Of a stretch of DNA of 32,535 bases, positions 5,849 to 14,903 are shown in pieces. The notes under the pieces were generated by a model. That model did not search any database, was not told where the DNA came from, and worked only from the letters and a program-made list of their open reading frames with translations. A program made the position numbers and the translations under genes. This DNA comes from Candidatus Oscillibacter pullicola (GTDB lineage Bacteria; Bacillota; Clostridia; Oscillospirales; Oscillospiraceae): the NCBI GenBank assembly GCA_019118935.1, contig DWXY01000004.1, positions 1-32,535 on the forward strand, written 5' to 3'. Each line of letters begins with the position of its first letter. The stretch's first letter is position 1.

Positions 5849-7273
5849 TCAGAGTACCCGCCGGACGGCCCGCCTCTGCCGGAGTCTCCGCCCGCGGCGG
5901 ATCTCCGGCTGGAAGGCCTCCAGCTCCCGGGCGGCGGTGCCGGAGAGGAGAAGCAGGGAGATCAGGTTGGGCACCGCCATCAGGGCGTTGAAGATGTCGG
6001 AGAGGTTCCATACCACCTCCAGGCTCTGGGTGGCGCCCAGAAAGGCCGCCAGGGCGAAGATGGTCCGGTAGAGGGGGATGGCCCGGCGGCCGAAGAGGAA
6101 CTCAAAGGCCTTTTCCCCGTAGAACTCCCACCCCAGGATGGTGGAGAAGGCGAACAGCACGATCCCCAGGGAGACCAGCAGTCCCCCCAGGGGGCCCAGC
6201 ACGGTCTCAAAGGCCAGGGCGGTGAGGGCCGCGCCGTTCACCGGTGCGCCGGAAGCGTCGGTGGTCCCCAGCACGCCGGAGGCGCAGATGCACAGACCCG
6301 TGACCGTGCAGATCACCGTGGTGTCGAAGAAGACGCCGGTCATGTTCACATAGCCCTGGCGGGCGGGGCTGTCCGTGGCGGCGGAGGCGGCGGGAATGGC
6401 GGCGGAACCCATACCGGCCTCATGGGAAAAGCAGCCCCGGGCGATGCCCCAGCGGGCGGCGTTCAGGGCGGAGGCGGTCACGGTCCCTGCCGCGCCGCCC
6501 GCAACGGCGGCGGGGGAGAAGGCCAGGCGGAACATCTCCGCCACGGCCCCGGGCAGAGCGGACAGGTGCCCCAGCAGCACCGCTGTGCCCGCCAGCAGGT
6601 AAAGGACCGCCATGAAGGGCACCACCACGGAGCAGACCCCGGCGATCCGCCGGATGCCGCCCAGAATGACCACGAGAGCCAGCAGGGCCACTGCGGCCCC
6701 GGCGGTCCGGGCGGGGACGGAGAAGCTGTCCGCCAGCGCCCCGGCGATGGAGTTGGCCTGGGCCATGTCTCCCATGCCCAGGGAGGCCAGGACCGTGAAG
6801 AGGGCGAAGAGAAAGGCCAGGGCGCCGCCCAGCCGCTTCCACCGCAGGGCGGCGCACATGGTGTACATGGGACCGCCGCACATCTCGCCGCCGGCGCCCC
6901 GCTGGCGGTACTTGACGGCCAGCAGGCACTCCGCGCACTTGGAGGAAAGGCCGAAGAGGGCGGAGATCTCCATCCACACCAGGGCGCCGGGGCCGCCCGC
7001 CACCAGGGCCGTGGCCACGCCCACGATGTTGCCGGTGCCGATGGTGGCGGCCAGCGTGGTCATCAGGGCGGAGAAGGGGGACACGTCCCCGGCCCCGCCT
7101 GCCTTGGCGCGGGAGCCCCGGCCGAGGACGCTTTTCAGCGCCCAGCCCAGGTTCCGCCAGGGGAGAAAGCGGGTGCGCAGGGTGAGAAAGACGCCGGTGC
7201 CCATCAGCAGCACCAGCATTCCCGGGCCCCAGACCCGCTGGTCCACATACGCGATCCACTCTGAAACTGTCAT
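5849..7273 (-). CDS. Sodium:alanine/glycine symporter (AGCS family)
   Basis: The 474-residue, strongly hydrophobic protein imports alanine or glycine with Na+ (or H+) across the cytoplasmic membrane. The family signature is present at residues 76-94 (ATIGTGNIVGVATALVAGG), followed by GPGALVWMEISALFG and the K-CAE-LLAVKYR segment (112-123). Further family features are GGPMYTM, the GCFSHEAGMGSAAIPAA loop, and FSTILGWEFYGEKAFEFLFG near the C-terminus. Around 10-11 membrane helices are expected. Residue 102 is Glu where most homologues I recall have Trp (WMW). The frame is open far upstream, but the ATG at 7271-7273 has AAGGAG 8 bp before it. It follows spoVT on the same strand, separated by a strong terminator, so it probably has its own weak promoter. 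Confidence 0.92.
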   Translation of the reverse strand: MTVSEWIAYVDQRVWGPGMLVLLMGTGVFLTLRTRFLPWRNLGWALKSVLGRGSRAKAGGAGDVSPFSALMTTLAATIGTGNIVGVATALVAGGPGALVWMEISALFGLSSKCAECLLAVKYRQRGAGGEMCGGPMYTMCAALRWKRLGGALAFLFALFTVLASLGMGDMAQANSIAGALADSFSVPARTAGAAVALLALVVILGGIRRIAGVCSVVVPFMAVLYLLAGTAVLLGHLSALPGAVAEMFRLAFSPAAVAGGAAGTVTASALNAARWGIARGCFSHEAGMGSAAIPAASAATDSPARQGYVNMTGVFFDTTVICTVTGLCICASGVLGTTDASGAPVNGAALTALAFETVLGPLGGLLVSLGIVLFAFSTILGWEFYGEKAFEFLFGRRAIPLYRTIFALAAFLGATQSLEVVWNLSDIFNALMAVPNLISLLLLSGTAARELEAFQPEIRRGRRLRQRRAVRRVL

Positions 7274-7339
7274 GGAAGCAGCTCCTTCCGAATTGGGGGA
7301 TACTTCCAGCATAGCGCCTTTCCGGCATTTCATGCCATC

Positions 7340-7370
7340 AAAAACGCGGACGCCTGTACAGGCGTCCGCG
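7340..7370 (-). terminator. Rho-independent terminator of spoVT
   Basis: A perfect 26-bp palindrome (7345-7370, arms CGCGGACGCCTG and its complement) is followed on the minus strand by TTTTTGATG. It lies 14 bp past the spoVT stop codon. Confidence 0.9.
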
Positions 7371-7383
7371 CGGGAGAGAGGAT

Positions 7384-7926
7384 TCAGCTCTCCATGTGCC
7401 GGCCCAGAAAGGCGGCGATGGTCTGGGCCAGCTTGTACTCGGTGTCGCCGGTGACGGCAGCGGGATCGCTGGAGATGAACAGCACCAGACCCAGCAGGTC
7501 GCCCTCCGCCAGGATGGGGGCCGCCACGGTGGTCAGCAGGCCGTCGGCACCCTCCGTCACCTGGAGGGGCTGGCCCTCGCCGGTGTACTGATAGATCTTC
7601 CGGCTCTCCATGATCTGCTCCAGCTCCGGGGTGATCCGCTTGCCCATGAGCTCCCGCTTGCTGCCGCCCGCCACGGCGATGACTGTGTCCCGGTCCGTGA
7701 CGGCGCAGACGCTGCCGGTAGACCGGCTCATGGTCTCGCAGAGCTCTGCGGCGAAGTCCTCCACACCGCCCAGCAGTGAGTATTTCTTGAAGATGACCTC
7801 GCCCTCGCGGCTGGTGTAGATTTCCAATGGATCGCCCTCCCGGATCCGCATGGTGCGCCGGATCTCCTTGGGGATCACCACCCGGCCCAGGTCGTCGATC
7901 CGCCGCACGATTCCAGTTGCCTTCAT
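7384..7926 (-). CDS. spoVT: Stage V sporulation protein T
   Basis: The 180-residue protein begins MKATGIVRRIDDLGRVVIPK, the AbrB-type swapped-hairpin DNA-binding domain (residues 1-53). It continues into a GAF-like sensory domain with TGSVCAVTDRDTVIAVAGG and LGLVLFISSD. Length and both domains match SpoVT (about 178 residues in Bacillus subtilis), the forespore regulator that tunes sigma-G-dependent genes for coat formation and germination. It is the clearest sign here of an endospore former. The start ATG at 7924-7926 has AAAGGAG 8 bp upstream. A sigma-G-like promoter lies about 50-85 bp upstream and a palindromic terminator closes the gene. Confidence 0.95.
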   Translation of the reverse strand: MKATGIVRRIDDLGRVVIPKEIRRTMRIREGDPLEIYTSREGEVIFKKYSLLGGVEDFAAELCETMSRSTGSVCAVTDRDTVIAVAGGSKRELMGKRITPELEQIMESRKIYQYTGEGQPLQVTEGADGLLTTVAAPILAEGDLLGLVLFISSDPAAVTGDTEYKLAQTIAAFLGRHMES

Positions 7927-7982
7927 ATCGAAAACTCCTTTTGTCTTTCAGATTTTTCAGGATGATTCTGCTTGGCAAAAGC

Positions 7983-8011
7983 TAGTATCCGCAGGATTTG
8001 TTTGGCTATGC
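7983..8011 (-). promoter_or_regulatory. Sigma-G/F-like promoter of spoVT
   Basis: On the minus strand GCATA (8007-8011) is followed after 17 bp by GATACTA (7983-7989). Forespore sigma promoters carry a GHATR -35 and a CATnnTA -10; only one base of the -10 differs. B. subtilis spoVT is known to be sigma-G dependent, which supports the call. Confidence 0.6.
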
Positions 8012-8039
8012 AGGCCCGGCGGGTGGTTTCATTTGGCAA

Positions 8040-8396
8040 TCAAGCTGTTTCCGGCAGGTACTCCTGGACCACCAGCCCGTCGGTGGACACCAGATAGTTG
8101 GTGAGATAGGACAGGTGATCGCCGTCCACCAGCCAGGAGACCCGGTAGTTGTAGTAGTCCACTCCGTCCAGAGTGAGCGGCCCTTCGTAGCCGTAGGACA
8201 TCACGTTGCCGGTGGCCTCGTCCACCGCGCCCAGCTGCTTTTCCAGAATGGCGGCACCTTCCTCCGGCGTGATGGTATCCGCGGCGGAGAGCTCTTCCTC
8301 CGCGGCTCCGCCGGCCTCCGACGCCGGATGACCGCAGGCGGAGAGCAAGAGCAGCAGCGCGGCCAGCGCCGCACAGAACAGGGAGCGGGATTTCAT
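8040..8396 (-). CDS. Small lipoprotein of unknown function
   Basis: The 118-residue product has a clear lipoprotein signal: MKSR, a hydrophobic stretch and the lipobox LLSAC, giving lipidated Cys21. The mature part of about 98 residues is acidic in its first third (AEEELSAADTITPEEGA). It ends in a compact YEGPLTLDGVDYYNYRVSW-type region that I cannot assign; the alternating hydrophobic pattern suggests a small beta-rich fold. The ATG at 8394-8396 is preferred over the upstream in-frame start at 8513, because it begins the signal peptide and has GGAAG about 7 bp before it. It lies upstream of spoVT on the same strand, separated from it by the spoVT promoter. Any link to sporulation is speculative. 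Confidence 0.75.
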   Translation of the reverse strand: MKSRSLFCAALAALLLLLSACGHPASEAGGAAEEELSAADTITPEEGAAILEKQLGAVDEATGNVMSYGYEGPLTLDGVDYYNYRVSWLVDGDHLSYLTNYLVSTDGLVVQEYLPETA

Positions 8397-8588
8397 GGGA
8401 TTCTTCCTTTCCGTTCCGCCCAATACGGGCGGAAGATATTTCCTCTGTTCAGACGAGATTAAAAAGAGGAAAGTTCCGAGAAAAATCCTGACCGATCCCA
8501 CAAAAAGCACCAAACATTCTTGTGAAAATGCGGGAAAAAACTGGGAGATCCCACCAACTTGCGCCGCCCTTTTTCGACAGGACCATCC

Positions 8589-8617
8589 TTGACGGTATTT
8601 TTCCCAGGAAGTATAAT
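8589..8617 (+). promoter_or_regulatory. Sigma-A promoter of the glycogen operon
   Basis: TTGACG (8589-8594) and a perfect TATAAT (8612-8617) are separated by exactly 17 bp. The transcript would start near 8624 and have a leader of about 94 nt. It is the best-matching housekeeping promoter in the window and the only one recognised for glgB-glgP. Confidence 0.85.
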
Positions 8618-8676
8618 ATAAACAATTATATGCATATCCAGATTCCGCGCAAACGCTTTACTCCAAGAACGACGAG

Positions 8677-8709
8677 CCCGCCGTGGACAGTCCGCGGCGG
8701 GGAGAGGAG
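8677..8709 (+). promoter_or_regulatory. Leader hairpin abutting the glgB ribosome-binding site
   Basis: CCCGCCGTGGA (8677-8687) pairs with TCCGCGGCGGG (8691-8701) around CAG: 11 bp with one G-T pair. The 3' arm runs straight into GGAGAGGAG (8701-8709), the glgB ribosome-binding site, 8 bp before the ATG. There is no T-run, so a terminator is unlikely. Modulation of translation or mRNA stability is inferred. Confidence 0.5.
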
Positions 8710-8717
8710 CTGCTGCC

Positions 8718-10636
8718 ATGGCAAAACAAGGACAGGCGGACCGTTTCCACCAGGGGACGATGACGGACGGCTGGCGCTGGTTCGGCGCCCACCCTGCCAA
8801 AAAGCGGGGCAGAGACGGCTGGACGTTCCGGGTCTGGGCCCCCCATGCGGAGGCGGTGTCCGTCGTGGGCGACTTCAACAACTGGGAGGAGGGAGCGGCC
8901 CCCCTCACCCGCAAGGGCGAGATCTGGGAGGGCTTCCTGCCGGACCTGCCGGTCTATACCTCCTATAAATACGCGGTGCGGGGGGCGGACGGCCAGGTCC
9001 GCCAGAAGGCGGACCCCTACGGCTTCCACACGGAGACCCGGCCCGCCACCGCCAGCAAGCTGTATGACATCGACGGGTTCCAATGGACGGACGGCACCTT
9101 CCGGGAGAAGAAGGCCAAGCACCCGGTCTATACATCGCCGCTGAATATCTATGAGGTCCACCTGGGCTCCTGGAAAAAGCGGGAGAACGGGGACTTCATC
9201 GACTACAAGGACCTGGCGAAGGATCTGGCCGCCTATGTGAAGGACATGGGCTACACCGCCATCGAACTGCTGCCGGTGACGGAGCACCCCCTGGACGACT
9301 CCTGGGGCTACCAGTGCACCGGGTACTTCGCCCCCACCTCCCGGTTCGGCACGCCCAAGGACTTCATGTGGTTCGTGAACCACATGCATAAAAACGGCAT
9401 CCTGGTGCTGCTGGACTGGGTGCCCTCCCACTTCTGCAAGGATGCCCAGGGCCTCTATGAATTCGACGGCACCTGCTGCTATGAGTACAGCGACCCCAAC
9501 AAGCGGGAGCACGTCGCCTGGGGCACCCGAGTCTTCGACTACGGCCGGCCCGAGGTGAAGAGCTTTCTCTTCTCCTCCGCCCGCTTCTGGCTGGAAGAGT
9601 ACCACATCGACGGCCTGCGGGTGGACGCAGTGGCCTCCATGCTGTACCTGGACTACGACCGCCAGGGCGGCGCCTGGACGCCCAACCAGTACGGCGGACA
9701 TGAGAATCTGGAGGCCATCGAGTTCCTGCGGGAGCTGAACACCATGGCCTTCCAGACGGACCCCGGCGTGCTGATGATCGCCGAGGAGTCCACCGCCTGG
9801 CCCCTGGTGACCCGCCCTGCGGACGTGGGGGGCCTGGGCTTCAACCTGAAGTGGAACATGGGCTGGATGAACGACATGTGCCACTATTTGAAGCTGGACC
9901 CCTTCTTCCGCCAGTACAACCACAAGGACATCACCTTCTCCATGATGTATGCCTTTTCCGAGAACTTCGTGCTGCCCATCTCCCACGACGAGGTGGTGCA
10001 CATGAAGGGCTCCATCGTGGGGAAGATGCCCGGGGACTACGACAACCAGCTGCGGTGCCTCCGGGGATTCTACGCCTATCTCCTGGCCCACCCGGGGAAG
10101 AAGCTGCTGTTCATGGGGGCGGAGATCGGCCAGTGGCACGAGTGGGACTCCGACGGGCAGCTGGACTGGTACCTGCTGGACCGGCCGGAGAATCAGAAGC
10201 TCCGGAAGTTCTTCCGGGAGATCAACGCCTTTTACAAAAAGACGGCGGCTTTGTGGGAGATCGATTTCGACTGGGCGGGCTTTGAATGGCTGGTGCCGGA
10301 CGACAACCACAACAACGTGGTGGTGTTCCTGCGCAGGGACAAGAAGGGCCGCGACCTTATGTGCGCGGTGAACTTCTCGCCCAACACCTATACAGACTAC
10401 CGGATGGGCGTGCCGCCCCACAGGCGGTATGTGCCCGTGTTCAATACCGATGACCCCGCATACGGCGGCGACGGTTTCGGCGATTCTGAGGCGGTGATGG
10501 TGGAGGCCGTGCCCTCCCATGGAAAGGAATACTCCGCCGCCATCCGGATCCCGGCCTTCGGCGCGGTGTTCCTGCGGGGCGAGGGGACGTTCCCCAGACC
10601 CAGGAAGAAACAACAGGCAAAGGAGTTGGAAAAGAC

Positions 10637-10640
<4 letters not shown>
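8718..10640 (+). CDS. glgB: 1,4-alpha-glucan branching enzyme
   Basis: The 640-residue GH13 enzyme cuts alpha-1,4 chains and reattaches them as alpha-1,6 branches during glycogen synthesis. It has a CBM48/N1 beta-sandwich (about residues 25-115: [19 protein letters not shown]), a GH13 barrel with [16 protein letters not shown], nucleophile Asp303 in [10 protein letters not shown], acid/base Glu356 in IAEEST and transition-state Asp in ISHDEVVH, then a C-terminal beta-domain. It lacks the extra N-terminal module of longer enterobacterial GlgB. A strong AGGAG precedes the ATG. It is the first gene of the glgBCDAP operon, and its stop overlaps the glgC start by 4 bp (ATGA), which implies translational coupling. 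Confidence 0.97.
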
Positions 10641-11841
<1,201 letters not shown>

Positions 11842-11845
<4 letters not shown>

Positions 11846-12957
11846 ACGGACTGCATGGCATCATCTTTTCCTATGAAAAGCGCAACGACCTGCGGGAGCT
11901 GGGAGAGATCCGCTCCGCGTCGTCCATCCCCTTCGGCGGGCGGTACCGGGCGGTGGACTTCGCCCTGTCCAACCTGGTGAACGCCGGCGTCACCGACGTG
12001 GGCGTGGTGCTCCACGGCCACTACCAGAGCCTGCTGGACCACCTGGGCACCGGCAAGGACTGGGACCTGTCCCGCAAGCGGGGCGGTTTGAAGATCCTGC
12101 CCCCCTTCGCCTACAAGCAGCACTGGGGCGAGGCCGCGGCCTTCCGGGGGAAGATGGAGGCCCTGGCGGGCGTCCGCTCCTATCTGGAGGAGATCCGCCG
12201 GGACTATGTGGTGCTGATGGACGGCGACCTGGTGGTGAACCTGCCCCTGTCGGACATCTATGAGCAGCACGTGAAGTCCGGCGCGGACATCACTGTGGTC
12301 TGCGGCAACGACAGCTTTGAGACGGAGAACGGTACATACTTTGAGATGGACGGCACCGGCCGCGTCACGGATGTGCTGTACCACCTCCACCGGCCCAGGG
12401 GCTACCGGGGGCTGGAGGTGTACCTCCTCTCCACCAAGCTGCTGCTGGACCTGGTGGACGAGTGCGCCACCCGGGACCAGTACAGCCTGCGGCGGGACGT
12501 GCTCCAGGCCCGAAAGGACAGCCTGAAGCTCCAGGGATACATCTGGGGCGGCTTCGCGGCCCAGATCCGCTCTGTCCAGGAGTATTACGACCGCAGCATG
12601 CAGCTGCTGGACCCGGCCATCCGGGCGGAGCTGTTCTGCGCCGAGCGGCCCATCCGGGCCAAGGCCACCGACAAGTCCTCCGCCTATATCGGGCCGGACG
12701 GCTACTGCGAGAACTCTCTGATCGCCGACGGCTGCAACATCGAGGGCGTGGTGGAGAACTCCATCCTCTTCCCCGGCGTGGTGGTGGAGGCCGGCGCGGT
12801 GGTGCGCAACTGCGTGCTGTTCAAGGAGACGGCGGTGCGCCGGGGCGCGGCGGTGTCCTATCTGATCGCGGATAAAAATGTAGAGATCCTGCCGGACCGG
12901 ACGCTGATGGGACACAGCTCCTATCCCATCGTCCTGGCCAAGGGCAGTCAGGTGTAA
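11842..12957 (+). CDS. glgD: Glucose-1-phosphate adenylyltransferase, GlgD subunit
   Basis: The 371-residue GlgC paralogue keeps the fold ([31 protein letters not shown]-terminal beta-helix with [18 protein letters not shown]). It replaces the GGxGxRL pyrophosphate loop by [16 protein letters not shown], so it should be poorly active alone. In Firmicutes GlgD acts with GlgC to set activity and regulation of ADP-glucose formation. The start overlaps the glgC stop (ATGA). A 114-bp gap with hairpins separates it from glgA. Confidence 0.96.
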
Positions 12958-12960
12958 GGG

Positions 12961-13045
12961 CGGAAGGAAAGCTTCCGGGATGTACATACACGGACAGGCG
13001 GGGCCGGACAGGGCCCCGTCCGCCCTTGGCCCCGCTTTGCGCGGG
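12961..13045 (+). repeat. Three hairpins in the glgD-glgA gap
   Basis: CGGAAG/CTTCCG (12961-12977), CGGGGCC/GGCCCCG (12999-13018) and CCCGC/GCGGG (13031-13045) follow the glgD stop. None has a T-run. This is the only sizeable gap inside the operon. The structures could be RNase-processing or stability elements that set different levels of glgBCD and glgAP; no promoter was recognised here. Confidence 0.5.
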
Positions 13046-13071
13046 CGCCGGAATGGTGAAAGGAGACAAGA

Positions 13072-14895
13072 ATGAAGATTTTGTATGCGGCCAGCGAGGC
13101 GGTTCCATTCTGCAAAACCGGAGGCCTTGCGGATGTGGCGGGCTCCCTGCCTGCGGCGCTGGCGGCCCAGGGGGCCGAGGTGGCGGTGGTGCTGCCCCTG
13201 TACCAGAAGGTGAAGGAGAAATTCGGCGACCAGCTGTATTTTGAGTGCTACGACTATGTGGACCTGGCTTGGCGCCACAGCTACTGCGGGCTGTTCTCCA
13301 TGGAACGGGACGGCGTCACCTGGTACTTCCTGGACAACGAGCAGTATTTCCGGCGCCCGGAGCTGTACGGCTACATGGACGACGGCGAGCGGTTCGGCTT
13401 TTTCTCCCGGGCCGTGGTGCGGATGCTGCCCCACCTGAAGTTCTGGCCGGAGGTCATCCACTGCAACGACTGGCAGACCGCCCTGGTGCCCATCTATCTG
13501 AAGGACGACGGCGTGCGGGAGGAGCGGTTCCGGAGTATCCGGACCGTGCTCTCCATTCATAATATTGAGTACCAGGGCCGCTACGGCCGCCAGACCCTGG
13601 GGGACCTGTTCGGCCTGGACCACGGCTGGGCGGATGACGGCACCATCCTGATGGACGGGGACGTGAATCTGCTGAAGGGCGCCATTCTGTGCGCCGACGC
13701 CGTCAACGCCGTCTCTCCTACTTACGCCAACGAGCTGAAGATGCCCTACTTCGCCCACCGGCTGGACGGCATCATGCGCCGCTGCGGCTACAAGCTCTCC
13801 GGCGTGCTGAACGGCATCGACGTGAAGCGGTACGACCCTGCCACGGATCCCCACATCGCCGTCAATTACAGCGCGGCGGACATGGCGGGCAAGCAGGCGG
13901 ACAAGGCGGAGCTGCAAAAGCTCATGGGCCTGCGGCAGGAGCCCTACGTCCCCATTGTGGGCATCGTCAGCCGCCTGGTGTCCCACAAGGGCCTGGATCT
14001 GGTGTGCGAGGTGCTCCACGACATGATGGAGCTGCCCCTGCAGATGGTGATCCTGGGCAAGGGAGACCGGAAGTACGAGGAGTTCTTCCAGTGGGCGGCC
14101 CAGCAGTATCCCGGCCGCATGGCCGTGCGCCTGGACTACAACGAGGAGCTGTCCATGGCCATCTATGCCGGTGCGGATCTGTTCCTGATGCCCTCCAAGA
14201 GCGAGCCCTGCGGCCTGAGCCAGATGATCGCCATGCGCTACGGCACCGTGCCCATCGTCCGGGAGACCGGCGGGCTGAAGGACACCGTCAGCCCGTACGA
14301 GGCCTGGCGGGACGCCGGCAACGGATTTACCTTTGCAAATTACGCCGGCAGTGATATGCTGTATGTGATCCGGGAGGCGGTGTATCTCTACAAGGACTAT
14401 CCCGACGCCTTTGCCCGGCTGCGGGCGCGGGCCATGGCCTGCGATTTCAGCTGGGCCCGGAGCGCGGGGGAGTACCTGCACATTTACAGCGCCGTCACCG
14501 GCCAGCCCTGGCCGCCTGCGGAGGAGTCCGGCCGGACAGAAGAGCCCGCCCCGGCGGAGGAATCCGCCCCCGCGGAAGAGGCCGCCCCCGAGGAGAAGAC
14601 TGCGGAAGCGGCGGAGCCCGCATCTGCCGAACCTGCTGCGGAGCCGGCCACGGAAGCGGCGCAGGCGCCCGCCGAACCGGCGGCTGAGAAGGCCCCGGAG
14701 GCGGTCCCGGCTGAGGAGGCCGCTCCGGCCGAACCGGCTGCCGCACCGGAGAAGAAGCCCGCCGCCAGAAAGCGGACGGCCGCCAAGAAACCGGCCGCTA
14801 AAAAGACGGCCGCCAAAACCGGCAGGAAGTCGCCTGCCAAGAAAGAGACCAAACCCAAGAAGGGGACCGCCGGGAAACAGGAGCCGGCGGAGTAA
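13072..14895 (+). CDS. glgA: Glycogen synthase (GT5) with histone-H1-like C-terminal tail
   Basis: Residues 1 to about 478 are an ordinary ADP-glucose-dependent glycogen synthase. They contain KTGGLADVAGSLP (ADP-glucose loop, Lys15), VIHCNDWQTALVP, LSIHNIEYQGRYG, VGIVSRLVSHKGLD and PSKSEPCGLSQM with catalytic Glu378. Family members normally end near residue 480. Here the frame continues without a break for about 128 residues. Residues about 480-557 are rich in Pro, Glu and Ala, and the last 50 residues (558-607) hold 18 Lys/Arg in AAKKPAAKK-type repeats like histone H1 or bacterial histone-like tails. The extension is in frame with no internal start signal, so it is not a separate gene. It could bind polyanions (nucleic acid, polyphosphate, acidic glycopolymer) or only be a disordered tether. 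AAAGGAG precedes the ATG. Confidence 0.96.
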   Translation: MKILYAASEAVPFCKTGGLADVAGSLPAALAAQGAEVAVVLPLYQKVKEKFGDQLYFECYDYVDLAWRHSYCGLFSMERDGVTWYFLDNEQYFRRPELYGYMDDGERFGFFSRAVVRMLPHLKFWPEVIHCNDWQTALVPIYLKDDGVREERFRSIRTVLSIHNIEYQGRYGRQTLGDLFGLDHGWADDGTILMDGDVNLLKGAILCADAVNAVSPTYANELKMPYFAHRLDGIMRRCGYKLSGVLNGIDVKRYDPATDPHIAVNYSAADMAGKQADKAELQKLMGLRQEPYVPIVGIVSRLVSHKGLDLVCEVLHDMMELPLQMVILGKGDRKYEEFFQWAAQQYPGRMAVRLDYNEELSMAIYAGADLFLMPSKSEPCGLSQMIAMRYGTVPIVRETGGLKDTVSPYEAWRDAGNGFTFANYAGSDMLYVIREAVYLYKDYPDAFARLRARAMACDFSWARSAGEYLHIYSAVTGQPWPPAEESGRTEEPAPAEESAPAEEAAPEEKTAEAAEPASAEPAAEPATEAAQAPAEPAAEKAPEAVPAEEAAPAEPAAAPEKKPAARKRTAAKKPAAKKTAAKTGRKSPAKKETKPKKGTAGKQEPAE

Positions 14896-14903
14896 GGAGA
14901 CGC

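Larger units (their letters stand above)
8397..8717. other. Divergent intergenic region between lipoprotein gene and glgB
   Basis: This 321-bp gap holds a hairpin TTCCGCCC/GGGCGGAA (8414-8421 with 8427-8434) in the leader of the minus-strand lipoprotein gene, then an A/T-richer stretch without a convincing minus promoter. The glg promoter (8589-8617), a cre-like core (about 8649-8662) and a hairpin at the glgB ribosome-binding site complete it. No small ORF with a plausible start signal was seen. Confidence 0.6.

Noticed and set aside
7274-7345. Glycine riboswitch or other leader RNA before the alanine/glycine symporter
   Set aside because: The gap after the spoVT terminator is only about 70 bp and shows no glycine-riboswitch-like core.
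7274-7978. N-terminal extension of the symporter frame reaching into spoVT
   Set aside because: The extension is an out-of-frame reading of spoVT with Arg/Gly/His-rich nonsense sequence; the ATG at 7273 has a good ribosome-binding site and starts the family alignment.
14746-14895. A separate histone-like gene hidden in the glgA 3' end
   Set aside because: The Lys-rich segment is in the glgA frame with no internal ATG/GTG preceded by a ribosome-binding site and no stop between, so it is part of GlgA.
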